A stretch of 64,000 bases of DNA from Bradyrhizobium sp. 164 (lineage in GTDB: Bacteria; Pseudomonadota; Alphaproteobacteria; Rhizobiales; Xanthobacteraceae), in the NCBI RefSeq assembly GCF_023073715.1, contig NZ_JADPKA010000029.1, positions 1 to 64,000 of the forward strand. Direction: 5' to 3'. Positions 25,371-34,130 of the stretch are shown in pieces. The position numbers and the translations under genes were made by a program. Numbering within the stretch: position 1 is the first letter of the stretch; every line of letters starts with the position of its first letter. The notes beneath the pieces are model-generated. The model ran no database searches. It was not told the origin of the DNA and saw nothing but the letters and a program-made list of their open reading frames with translations.

Positions 25371-26735
25371 ATGTCGACGATGGCGATGCCACAACCGAGC
25401 GCGAGCGAGGCCGCGGTCCGCTACCTCATCACGAACTACAGTCCCAAAGGCAACAAGGTCGGCTGGCTGATGATGGCCTCGATCCTGGTCGAGGCCTGGG
25501 ATCTGTATTCGATCGCCTTCGTGCTGATCTTCATCAAGGAGCAGTACAATCCCGATCCGCTGATGCTGGGCCTCGCCGCAGCCGGCACCCAAGGCGGCGC
25601 CCTGATCGGCGCGCTGCTCGGCGGCTGGCTATCCGACAAGATCGGCCGCCGCGTCATGTTCCTGGTGACGATGGTGATGTTCATCGTGCTGGCATTGGCG
25701 CAGGCGTTCGTGCCCAACGTTGCCTGGCTCGTCGTGATCCGCTTCCTGCTCGGCATCCCGCTCGGCTCGGACATTTCGACCGGCTACACCTACATCATGG
25801 AATCCATGGCCAAGGGTGAGCGCGAGGTGATGGGCAACAGGTGGCAGTTCATGTTCGCGGTCGGCGAGGTCCTGACCATCGGCGTCATCGTGATCTTCCT
25901 GCTGATCGACATGAACCACGAGATGCTGTGGCGCGTCACGCTCGGCCTCGGCGCGGTGCCGGCGCTGATCATCCTGATCATGCGCCACGACGTACCGGAG
26001 ACGGCGGTGTGGCTGGTGCAGAAGGGGCGCTACCGCGAGGCCAAGCAGGTCGCGCGCGAGATGTTCAACGACAATCTCGACATGCTGCCGGACCGGGACG
26101 TCGAGGTGCCGAAGGTCTCGACCCGCGCGTTCCTCGCCGATCTCAAGAAGGATCCGATCCGCTGGCGTGCCACCCTATATGGCTGGATCGCCTGTTTCGC
26201 GCAGGCGAGCGAGTTCTCGACCTTCGCGTTCTACCTGCCGGTGCTATTCGTCATGGTCGGCGTGTCGAGCGTGCTCGGCAATAATCTGGTGACGATGGGG
26301 CTATTCAGCTTCGCCGCTCTGTCGGGGTGGGTCGGGCCGCTGCTGACGCCGAAGATCGGCCATCGCGGCATTGCGATCGCAGGCTTCTCCATCGTGCTGG
26401 TGTCACTGCTAGTCGCTGCGTTTGCGCTCTTCACGGACAACAAGATGCTGCTGCCGTTCGCCGCGGCCGGCATGCTCTGGGGCCACTATTGGGACGCGTC
26501 GAACTGCATGACCATCCCGACCATGGTCGCCCGGCCGCGATACCGCGGCACCGCCAGCGGCTTCGCCTATATGTTCGTGAAGCTGCCGTCGTTCCTGGCG
26601 ATCTTCCTGTTCCCATCGCTGTTCGCGGCGATCGGGCAAGCCAATGCCACCCTGTTCGTCGCAATCTTCCCGGTGATCGGATTGCTGGCTGCGATCTTCA
26701 TCCTGCCGGAGGTCTACGGCTACGAGAACGACTGA
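25371..26735 (+). CDS. MFS transporter, sugar-acid/organic-acid type
   Basis: The 454-residue protein has 12 predicted membrane helices and major-facilitator motifs: GGWLSDKIGRRVMFL after helix 2, IRFLLGIPLGSDIS in helix 4, VPETAVWLVQKGRY in the central loop (sugar-porter-like PESxxWL). ATG 25371 has GAAGGAAGG upstream. It follows the FadR-type regulator by 24 bases, so both are probably cotranscribed, and it likely imports the substrate of the divergent dehydratase/dehydrogenase operon. Confidence 0.9.
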   Translation: MSTMAMPQPSASEAAVRYLITNYSPKGNKVGWLMMASILVEAWDLYSIAFVLIFIKEQYNPDPLMLGLAAAGTQGGALIGALLGGWLSDKIGRRVMFLVTMVMFIVLALAQAFVPNVAWLVVIRFLLGIPLGSDISTGYTYIMESMAKGEREVMGNRWQFMFAVGEVLTIGVIVIFLLIDMNHEMLWRVTLGLGAVPALIILIMRHDVPETAVWLVQKGRYREAKQVAREMFNDNLDMLPDRDVEVPKVSTRAFLADLKKDPIRWRATLYGWIACFAQASEFSTFAFYLPVLFVMVGVSSVLGNNLVTMGLFSFAALSGWVGPLLTPKIGHRGIAIAGFSIVLVSLLVAAFALFTDNKMLLPFAAAGMLWGHYWDASNCMTIPTMVARPRYRGTASGFAYMFVKLPSFLAIFLFPSLFAAIGQANATLFVAIFPVIGLLAAIFILPEVYGYEND

Positions 26736-26750
26736 CGAAGCACGACCTGG

Positions 26751-26770
26751 TCGCGGCGTCATCGCCGCGA
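26751..26770. terminator. Possible terminator hairpin between convergent genes
   Basis: TCGCGGCG (26751-26758) pairs with CGCCGCGA (26763-26770) over a 4-base loop, 15 bases after the MFS stop. There is no T run, so intrinsic termination is uncertain. The rest of 26771-26914 holds nothing recognisable. Confidence 0.4.
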
Positions 26771-26914
26771 TCGGGCCGGACGGTCACGGGCTCAGAAGAC
26801 CGGATCGATCCCACCTCACGGCCGAGCAGGCCGATCGTCTGCCGCAGCGTCGCCGGCCGCATTGATCTACCGCAAATAGCTCGCACCTGATTTCGAAAGC
26901 TGCGTCTGGCTTCC

Positions 26915-28165
26915 TTACCAGATTGCCGCCGCCAACGCCGCGATCAGTGCGGGCGGGGTCACCAGCAGGCCGAGCTTGAGGAATGGCCAGGCGCCGACCT
27001 CGATCTTCTCGCGCCGGAGCGCAACCAGCCAGAGGATGGTGGCGAGCGAGCCGGTCACCGACAGATTGGGGCCGAGGTCGACGCCGATCAGGATGGCGCT
27101 GACAACGGGCGCGGGCAGATGATCGCTGGCGGCGACGGAGCCGGCGACAAGGCCGACCGGAAGATTGTTGGCGATGTTGTCGGCGAGCGCGGTGGCAATG
27201 CCGACGCTCCAGGCGGCCTGCGGGACGGATTGCGCCACCGCTTGGTGCAGCAGCGCGCTGAGCTGCGCGATCACGCCGGTCTTCACCAGCGCCTCCACCA
27301 TGACAAAGAGCCCGCCGACCAGCGGCAGCACGCTCCAGGAGACGCCGCGCAGCACGGGCATAGGCGATTGACGGTTGATCAACAGCACGGCGGCCGCCGT
27401 CGCGGTCCCGCAGACGAACGTCGGCAAGCCCAATTGCAGATCGAGCGCAGAGGCCCAGATCAGCACGATGCCGATGGCGCCGATGCCATAGGCGGTCAAT
27501 CGGCCGCCGCGTCCGAGTTTCGGTTGAGGGACACTCGTTTCGATCGTTTCCTCCTTCAACTCGCGGTGCAGCGCAAGGCGCAATGCGACATAGGTGAAGC
27601 CGATCGAGGCGAGTGACGGCAGCGTGAACTGACGCAGCCATGCTCCAAGATGCGGCATGTGCTTGCCGAAGACCACGAGATTGGCCGGATTGGAAATCGG
27701 CAGCACGAAGCTCGCGGCATTGGCAATGAAGGCGCAGACGAACAGATAGGGCAGCGGCTTGGCGCCGGCCGCGCGAGTGGCGGCGTAAACGGCCGGCGTC
27801 AGCACGATCGCGGTGGCGTCGTTCGAGAGCAGCACCGTCACCAGCGTGCCGACGAGATAGATCAGCAGGAACAGCCGCTGCGGAGAGCCGCGTGCATGCT
27901 CGACGGCAAAGGCGGCCAGATAGTCGAACAGGCCTTCGAGCCGTGCCAGCTCGGCGATCAGCATCATGCCGATCAGAAACAGATAGACGTCGACACCCTT
28001 CTCGATGCCGGTGAGCGCATCCCGCCACGGCAGGAAGCCGAGGAGCACGAGAGCGGCGGCACCGATCGCTGCCCAGATCGCCTCGGGCAGGCGAAAAGGG
28101 CGGATGATCACGCCTGCGGTCGCAGCGACGATGATGCTCCAGGCCCAGATGGCGTCAGACGGCAC
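26915..28165 (-). CDS. ArsB/NhaD-type anion (arsenite-like) permease
   Basis: The 416-residue protein has 10-12 hydrophobic helices and ion-transporter superfamily marks: LIGMMLIAELARLEG, LSNDATAIVLTPAVY, FVLPISNPANLVVFG (the SNxAN motif), and in the second half GIATALADNIANNLP and GVDLGPNLSVTGSLATILW. This repeat pattern is that of ArsB-type arsenite/antimonite exporters and related carboxylate permeases. No ars genes are nearby, so arsenic resistance is only one possibility. The start is GTG 28165 with GAGG upstream. The gene lies 10 bases after an MFS gene on the same strand. Confidence 0.82.
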   Translation of the reverse strand: MPSDAIWAWSIIVAATAGVIIRPFRLPEAIWAAIGAAALVLLGFLPWRDALTGIEKGVDVYLFLIGMMLIAELARLEGLFDYLAAFAVEHARGSPQRLFLLIYLVGTLVTVLLSNDATAIVLTPAVYAATRAAGAKPLPYLFVCAFIANAASFVLPISNPANLVVFGKHMPHLGAWLRQFTLPSLASIGFTYVALRLALHRELKEETIETSVPQPKLGRGGRLTAYGIGAIGIVLIWASALDLQLGLPTFVCGTATAAAVLLINRQSPMPVLRGVSWSVLPLVGGLFVMVEALVKTGVIAQLSALLHQAVAQSVPQAAWSVGIATALADNIANNLPVGLVAGSVAASDHLPAPVVSAILIGVDLGPNLSVTGSLATILWLVALRREKIEVGAWPFLKLGLLVTPPALIAALAAAIW

Positions 28166-28175
28166 GTTTCAGTCC

Positions 28176-29474
28176 TCAAGGTGAACCAGATCTATTCGGC
28201 AGCGATAGCCGATGCGGCGCAGCTGTCTTCCCCCGCGCGCACAGATCGCCGTCTGCGATTTGCCGCGTCTGCGGTAGCGCGAAGAAGCAGATCACGGCGC
28301 CGATCGCCGCCACAGCGCCAAGCGAGATGAACGCTGCATGGTAACCCGCGCGGACCACGACCAGGCCTGCCAGTGTCGTCGATAGTGCAGCTCCAATGCT
28401 CTGAGCGGTGATGACCGCGCCCTGCGCGACGTTGAAGCGGCCGGTGTTGCGCATGAGGTCGGCGACGATAACCGGAAAGATCGCGCCGAAAATGCCGGCA
28501 CCAACACCGTCCAGAAGCTGCACACCGACCAGCCAGAACGGATTGTCCGAGAGCGTATAGAGGATGCCGCGGATCGGCAGGATCAGCAGCGCGGCGAGGA
28601 AGAAGCGCTTGTGGCCCCAGCGGTCGGCTTTGGCGCCGACCAGCATCGCGAACGGTACCATCACGACTTGCGCGGCGACGATGCAGGCCGACATCAGACT
28701 GGTGCCCATGTTCTTGTCCTGCAGCGCGAGCTTCTGGCCGACCAGAGGCAGCATGGCCGCGTTCGAGAGGTGAAACAGCACGACGCAGAGCGCGAAGACG
28801 AGCAGGGGGCGGCAGGTCAGGAGCACGCCGAGGCCCGAGGGGTGGTCGGGCAGATTGTTCGCGTGAGCGTGGTGCAGGCCGCGAGCAAGATCGTGGTCAA
28901 TGGCTCGTTCGGGGATCGCGACAATGCTGGCGAGGCTCGCAATCGCCATGGCGCCGAGCAGGTAAAACACGACGGTCGGGCCGAACCAATAGGCGAGGAC
29001 GCCTGCCAGACCCGCAGCGACAGCGTTGCCGGCATGGTTGAAGGTCTCGTTACGGCCGATCCGCCGGGTAAAAGCGGCATGGCCGAAGATGCCGAGCGAG
29101 ACGGCGGCGATTGCAGGCGGAAAGATGACAGCGGCGGCCTGGGCAATCCCCTGCGAGATCGCGACTGGCCCGAAGTTCGGAAACAACGGCAGCGATAGCG
29201 AGGCAAGGGTCACCATAATGGCGGCTATCACCATCGCGAGCCGCTTCCTCGGCGTTGCATCGACCAGCGCACCTGCCGGCGTCTGCGCTACGATGCCGGC
29301 GATCGTTGCAATCGACATCACGAGCCCGATGCGCGCCTCGTCCCAGCGCTGCTCGGTGAGGAGATAGACGGCGAGGTAGGGCCCGAGCCCGTCGCGCACG
29401 TCGGCGAGGAAGAAATTGGCCGCATCGAGCGCGCGGCCGGCGTGCCTCGCTTGATCGGAGTTTGCGCTCGACAT
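28176..29474 (-). CDS. MFS transporter, multidrug-type
   Basis: The 432-residue protein has 12 hydrophobic segments and MFS motifs: PAGALVDATPRKRLAMVI after helix 2, and GAKADRWGHKRFFL at the matching loop of the second half. A hydrophilic His-containing linker (HHAHANNLPDHPSG) joins the halves. The long basic C-terminal tail is unusual. It resembles efflux-type MFS proteins; the substrate is unknown. It appears to be in one operon with the downstream anion permease (10-base gap). Confidence 0.85.
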   Translation of the reverse strand: MSSANSDQARHAGRALDAANFFLADVRDGLGPYLAVYLLTEQRWDEARIGLVMSIATIAGIVAQTPAGALVDATPRKRLAMVIAAIMVTLASLSLPLFPNFGPVAISQGIAQAAAVIFPPAIAAVSLGIFGHAAFTRRIGRNETFNHAGNAVAAGLAGVLAYWFGPTVVFYLLGAMAIASLASIVAIPERAIDHDLARGLHHAHANNLPDHPSGLGVLLTCRPLLVFALCVVLFHLSNAAMLPLVGQKLALQDKNMGTSLMSACIVAAQVVMVPFAMLVGAKADRWGHKRFFLAALLILPIRGILYTLSDNPFWLVGVQLLDGVGAGIFGAIFPVIVADLMRNTGRFNVAQGAVITAQSIGAALSTTLAGLVVVRAGYHAAFISLGAVAAIGAVICFFALPQTRQIADGDLCARGKTAAPHRLSLPNRSGSP

Positions 29475-29557
29475 CGGATCTCTCGGCCGAGGCTCAAGGT
29501 GGCCCCGGCAGCAACCTTCGTGTTGCCGGCCTGGTTCCGCGGATCACGCCGGGCTCC

Positions 29558-29998
29558 TCAAAACTTGACCGCGAGCAGCACCGCGCCGCCGCCGATCATG
29601 GCAATGCCAAGCCAGCCCTGAGCCGTCGGGCGCTCGCCGAGAAAAGCGAAGGCGAACAGCGCGATCAAGACGACGCTGAGCTTATCGATCGGCGCGACCA
29701 GCGTTGCGGGCCCGAGCTTCAGCGCTCGGAAATAGCACAGCCAGGACGCGCCGGTCGCAAGCCCCGAGAGCACCAGGAATAACCAGGTTCTCGACGAGAC
29801 CGCTGAGGGCATGGCGAACTGGCCGGTGCAGAGCAGCAGCACCGATAATGCGAGCAGGACCACGATGGTGCGGATACAAGTGGCGAGGTCCGGATTGATA
29901 TTCTCGACGCCGACCTTGGCAAAGATCGCGGTCAGCGCGGCAAAGCAGGCGGAGAGGATCGCCCAGGTCTGCCAGGCGGAGAGGAGCGCGGGTTTCAT
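29558..29998 (-). CDS. Short EamA/DMT-family membrane transporter
   Basis: The 146-residue protein has about five membrane helices and ends in the EamA repeat features GPATLVAPIDKLSVVLIAL and FLGERPTAQGWLGIAMI. It is a single EamA repeat, half the size of the usual 10-helix transporter, so it probably works as a dimer like the four- to five-helix SMR-like members. ATG 29998 is the best start; the ribosome site is weak. It lies 83 bases upstream of the MFS gene on the same strand. Confidence 0.82.
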   Translation of the reverse strand: MKPALLSAWQTWAILSACFAALTAIFAKVGVENINPDLATCIRTIVVLLALSVLLLCTGQFAMPSAVSSRTWLFLVLSGLATGASWLCYFRALKLGPATLVAPIDKLSVVLIALFAFAFLGERPTAQGWLGIAMIGGGAVLLAVKF

Positions 29999-30186
29999 CA
30001 GGGTCTTTACGTGTGGCGGCTGATCATCGTTGTGCGGGCAATTGCAGCCTAACACTCAAATGTCGTCTCGGCGAAGGCCGCGACCCACAAGCACGAAAAG
30101 GTGTTTGGCGAAGAGCGACGATGCGTGTGCCACAAGGGAAATCACGCGGTATGGATCCCGGCTTTCGCCCGGACGCCGAAAGAGGT

Positions 30187-32652
30187 TCACCGTGCCATCG
30201 ACAGCTTCTCCGTGATCGCCTTGCGCAGGATGCGCGAGAGCGATTCCACCGAATACGGCTTCTGGATCAGCTCGAAGCCGCGATGGGCGTTCTCGGCGAG
30301 CACGTTGCTGTAGCCAGAGGTGAGCACGACCGGCAGACCCGGATACTGCTCGCGGATGACGCCGGCGAGCTCGACGCCGTTCATGCCGGGCATGATGACG
30401 TCGGAGAAGACGAGGTCCACGGCGAATTCGTTCTCGTCGAGGATGGTCAGCGCCGCATTGGCATTGGCGACGCGGCGGACGACGTAGCCGAGATCCTCCA
30501 GCAACTCGGTGGAGAAGCGGCCGACCTCGTCGTCGTCTTCGACCACGAGGACGCGATAGCCGCGCCCGGTGGCCGCCGCCTCATAGGTCAGTGCCGCTGC
30601 TTCCTTGTCCGTTACAGGGCTCTGCGCCCGCGGCAGATAGATGGTGAAGGTCGCGCCTTTGCCTTGCGCGCTCGTCACCGCGATGTCGCCCCCGGATTGT
30701 TTTGCGAAGCCGAAGGCTTGGCTGAGCCCGAGTCCCGTGCCCTTGCCAACCTCCTTGGTGGTGAAGAAGGGCTCGAATATCGAGTCGAGATGTTCCGGCG
30801 CGATGCCGCGACCCGTGTCGCTGACCGAGATGGCGATGTAGTCGCCGCCGCGCGGCGATTGTGCGCGCAGGCTCGGAATGCCCTCGACCTTGCGCACCGC
30901 GATGATGAGGCGGCCTTCGCCATCCATGGCGTCGCGGGCGTTGACGGCGAGGTTGATCAACGCGGTCTCGAACTGGGCGATGTCGGCCAGGGTGAAGCAG
31001 CGGGTATCGTCAATCTCGACCGCGATGTCGATGCGGCCCCCGACCAGCGGCCGGATCAGTTGCGCGATGCTCTCGACCTGGCTGCCGACATCGAAGATCT
31101 GCGGCTTGAGCGGCTGCCGCCGCGCGAATGCCAGCAGCTGCGCCGTCAGCTTGGAGGCGCGCTCGACCGTCTCGGAAATGGCGTCGACATAGCGGCGGCG
31201 GCGCTCCTCCGGCAGCTCGCGGCGGCGCAGGAAGTCGGTCGCCGAACGGATGATGGTGAGGAGATTGTTGAAGTCGTGCGCGACGCCGCCGGTAAGCTGA
31301 CCGATCGCCTCCATCTTCTGCGACTGCCTTAGCGCTTCCTCGCCGCGCCGGCGCTCGGTGATGTCGACGGCCTCTGGCACGGCACCGGTGATGTTGCCGT
31401 GGCGATCGAGCACCGGACGCATGCCGAAGTCGAAATCGCGCTCGCCGACGGGAAGGTGCAGGCGCATCTCGAGCCGCACGGCTTCGCCCTTGAGCACCCT
31501 GTCGAAGGCCTCTCGCACGGCAGCACTCATGCCGCTCGTGCCGGTGAACCAGGGCGTCTCCCACAACGGCTTTCCGATCACGTCCGAGGAATTCGCCTTG
31601 ATGCCGGCGAGCGCGGTCTTGTTGGCGTAAAGCAATTCGCCCGTGAGATTGACGAGGCCTTGATATTGGTTACTGGTCTCCAGGATCGCACGCAGACGCG
31701 CCTCGTTGGCTTCGAGCTCGGCGGTACGCTGGGCGATGCGCTCTTCCAGAGTCTCGTTGAGCTGCCGGAGCTCGATCTCGGCCTGCTTGGCCGCGGTGAT
31801 GTCGTGGGCGACGCCGATGAAGCCGATATGCTTGCCAGTCGGATCCCAGCGCGGCTGCGATTCCGAGCGCAGCCAGCGCCATTCGCCCTTGGCATTCTTG
31901 TAGCGCGCTTCCAGCACGAACGGCTTTAGCGAAGCTTCGCCCTGGACGGATTGCTGAAGCACGTGCGGCAGGTCGTCCGGATGCAGCACCTTGCGCCAGT
32001 CGAAATCGATGGCCTGATCGTAGGGCAGGCCGACGAAATCGACATAGGCCTGGTTGGCGAAGGACCGCTTGCGGTCGAGCTTGGTCACCCAGATCGGCAC
32101 CGGCGCGCTGTCGGCAATCAGCCGAAAGCGCTCCTCGCTCTCGCGCAGCGTCTCGCGCGCGAGCATCTGGTCGGTGATATCGATATGGGCGCCGACGAGC
32201 CGAATGGCGCGGCCGTCCCTGTCGCGCTCGATCTTGGCGACGACCCGGATCCAGCGGGTCTCGCCGTCGCTGGGACGGATGATGCGGTATTCGGCAGTGT
32301 AGTCTTGGCTCGTTCCGGCGAGAGCCTCGAAGAAATGGCTGACGGTCGCGTCGCGGTCCTCGGGATGGATGCGGTTGACCCAGTCCTCGTGCGTCTCGTC
32401 CGTGGCCTCCGGAGGCAGCCCGTGGATCATCAGATATTCGGGCGAACGGCGGTTCTTGAACCCTTCGCGGAAGTCGACCTCGACGCCGCCGACCTTGCCG
32501 ATGCGCTGGATGCGTGCGAGCTCGGCCTCGCGCTCCTGAAGCGCGCGATAGGCGTTGTCGCGCTCGCGCGCGACGTCTTCGAGGTGCTGGCGCAGCCTTT
32601 CGGCAGCGAGGGTCTCGGGCAAAGGATCGGTCAAGGCGTCGGCCGTTGTCAT
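30187..32652 (-). CDS. PAS-PAS-PAS hybrid histidine kinase with receiver domain
   Basis: The 821-residue cytoplasmic protein has a coiled N-terminus, three PAS/PAC modules (about 50-170, 175-295, 320-440; PAC motifs HIDITDQ, HDITAAKQ, VDITERRR), a HisKA domain with the phospho-His in GGVAHDFNNLL (about residue 459), a HATPase domain (NLAVNARDAM, DTGRGI, FFTTKEVGKGTGLGL) and a C-terminal receiver (VVEDDDEV, phospho-Asp in VFSDVIMPG, Lys in IQKPYS). No membrane segment is present, so the signal is internal, possibly redox or light if a PAS binds a cofactor. No dedicated response regulator is next to it. Start ATG 32652; a GTG four codons earlier is possible. Confidence 0.92.
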   Translation of the reverse strand: MTTADALTDPLPETLAAERLRQHLEDVARERDNAYRALQEREAELARIQRIGKVGGVEVDFREGFKNRRSPEYLMIHGLPPEATDETHEDWVNRIHPEDRDATVSHFFEALAGTSQDYTAEYRIIRPSDGETRWIRVVAKIERDRDGRAIRLVGAHIDITDQMLARETLRESEERFRLIADSAPVPIWVTKLDRKRSFANQAYVDFVGLPYDQAIDFDWRKVLHPDDLPHVLQQSVQGEASLKPFVLEARYKNAKGEWRWLRSESQPRWDPTGKHIGFIGVAHDITAAKQAEIELRQLNETLEERIAQRTAELEANEARLRAILETSNQYQGLVNLTGELLYANKTALAGIKANSSDVIGKPLWETPWFTGTSGMSAAVREAFDRVLKGEAVRLEMRLHLPVGERDFDFGMRPVLDRHGNITGAVPEAVDITERRRGEEALRQSQKMEAIGQLTGGVAHDFNNLLTIIRSATDFLRRRELPEERRRRYVDAISETVERASKLTAQLLAFARRQPLKPQIFDVGSQVESIAQLIRPLVGGRIDIAVEIDDTRCFTLADIAQFETALINLAVNARDAMDGEGRLIIAVRKVEGIPSLRAQSPRGGDYIAISVSDTGRGIAPEHLDSIFEPFFTTKEVGKGTGLGLSQAFGFAKQSGGDIAVTSAQGKGATFTIYLPRAQSPVTDKEAAALTYEAAATGRGYRVLVVEDDDEVGRFSTELLEDLGYVVRRVANANAALTILDENEFAVDLVFSDVIMPGMNGVELAGVIREQYPGLPVVLTSGYSNVLAENAHRGFELIQKPYSVESLSRILRKAITEKLSMAR

Positions 32653-32869
32653 GCAGGTGCGCACGTGCCGGACCGATATTCACACAGACGGAGCGTGATG
32701 GCCATCGCTTAGAGGGGAATATGCAGGTAAGGCGCAGGATGACGGAGGATATGAACGAACGCCTCCGCTGGCTATTTGTTCCTGACGTTGGAACGATGGG
32801 CCCTCTGCGCGCCTATCTGCGAGGCGCCACAACTCATTCACAAGCCTTCCTTTCCGAAGAGGCTAAATC

Positions 32870-33940
32870 TTGAAGCTCTTTGTCTGCCAAGCCTGCGGCA
32901 ACGTCCTGTATTTCGAGAACCGCGCTTGCGAGCGCTGCGGCCACCGCGTCGCCTTCCTGCCGGAGAAGGAGACGATGTCGGCGATCGAGCCCGACGGCGG
33001 GGCCTGGAGGACGCTGGTCGACAAGGCCGAAAGCCGCATGCTGTGCCGTAATGCCGAATACGATTCCTGCAACTGGCTGACGGATACAGGTAACGGCACG
33101 GGTTATTGCCGCGCCTGCCGTCACAACGGCATCGTGCCGGATCTGTCGGATCCGGCGCAGCTCGCCGGCTGGCGCGAGCTGGAGGTGGCGAAGCACCGGC
33201 TGTTCTATTCCCTGATCCGCTGGAAGCTGCCGCTCCAGACCCGGCAGGACAATCCCGCGCATGGGCTGATCTTCAATTTCCTCGCCGACGATCCGCACAG
33301 CGGAGAGAAGATCATGACCGGCCATGACAACGGCCTGATCACGATCGCGCTCACCGAGGCCGACGACCTCGCGCGCGAGCGGCGCAGGCTCGAGATGGGC
33401 GAGCCCTACCGGACGCTGCTCGGGCATTTCCGCCACGAGGTCGGGCATTATTTCTGGGACGTGCTGGTGCGCGACGGGGACAAGCTAGACCAATTCCGCG
33501 CGATGTTCGGCGACGATTCGGCCGATTACGGCCAGGCCCTGCAGCGTCATTATGCCGAAGGCGCGCCGCCGAACTGGCAGCAGAACTACGTCGCGGCCTA
33601 TGCGACGATGCATCCGTGGGAGGACTTTGCCGAGACCTGGGCGCACTATCTCCACATCGTCGACACGCTGGAGATGGCCGCCGAGTTCGGCATGGAGGTA
33701 CGCCCCAAGGTCGACCGCGACGGGGAGCTGACGGCGCGCATCCGTTTCGACCCCTACGAGGCCCGGGATGTGGAAGCGCTGGTCAACGCATGGTTGCCCT
33801 TCACCTTCGCCATGAACAGCGTCAACCGCGCCATGGGCCTGCGCGACCTCTATCCCTTCATCCTGTCGCCCGCGGTGGTCGCCAAGCTTGGCTTTGTTCA
33901 CGGCCTCGTGCGGGACGCGGCCAAGGCCGGGAAGCTGTAG
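32870..33940 (+). CDS. Zinc-ribbon plus putative zinc metallopeptidase (DUF2248-like)
   Basis: The 356-residue protein starts with a zinc ribbon (CQACGNVLYF...CERCG, residues 6-24) and a second Cys-rich segment (CRNAEYDSCNW, YCRACR). The peptidase-like core has HFRHEVGHYFWD, an HExxH motif, followed by EDFAETWAHYLH as the downstream Glu/His region. This layout is known from a family of uncharacterised putative zinc-binding peptidases. The start is TTG 32870, with AGAGG upstream and the zinc ribbon beginning at residue 6. It is a single gene divergent from the hybrid kinase. Confidence 0.85.
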   Translation: MKLFVCQACGNVLYFENRACERCGHRVAFLPEKETMSAIEPDGGAWRTLVDKAESRMLCRNAEYDSCNWLTDTGNGTGYCRACRHNGIVPDLSDPAQLAGWRELEVAKHRLFYSLIRWKLPLQTRQDNPAHGLIFNFLADDPHSGEKIMTGHDNGLITIALTEADDLARERRRLEMGEPYRTLLGHFRHEVGHYFWDVLVRDGDKLDQFRAMFGDDSADYGQALQRHYAEGAPPNWQQNYVAAYATMHPWEDFAETWAHYLHIVDTLEMAAEFGMEVRPKVDRDGELTARIRFDPYEARDVEALVNAWLPFTFAMNSVNRAMGLRDLYPFILSPAVVAKLGFVHGLVRDAAKAGKL

Positions 33941-34130
33941 GTGGTGCCAGGGCCAGCCGGCTCCGTTGCGCAAGCCCATTCCGGTCTTGCGCTGGTACGC
34001 CAGAGGGGAGGGATTTAGACCGTTGCCTCCGGCCCATTTTGATGTACCACGGGAGCCACACGGCCCGTTTCCCATAGGCCCCAGCGGCCAGGTAAGGGGT
34101 CCCCGCCCAAGGTCGAGACTCAAGAAAAGC

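Noticed and set aside
26915..28165. Arsenic-resistance operon with the ArsR gene at 7083
   Set aside because: The genes are 20 kb apart, the ArsR protein lacks the metal-binding motif, and no arsC or other ars gene is present.
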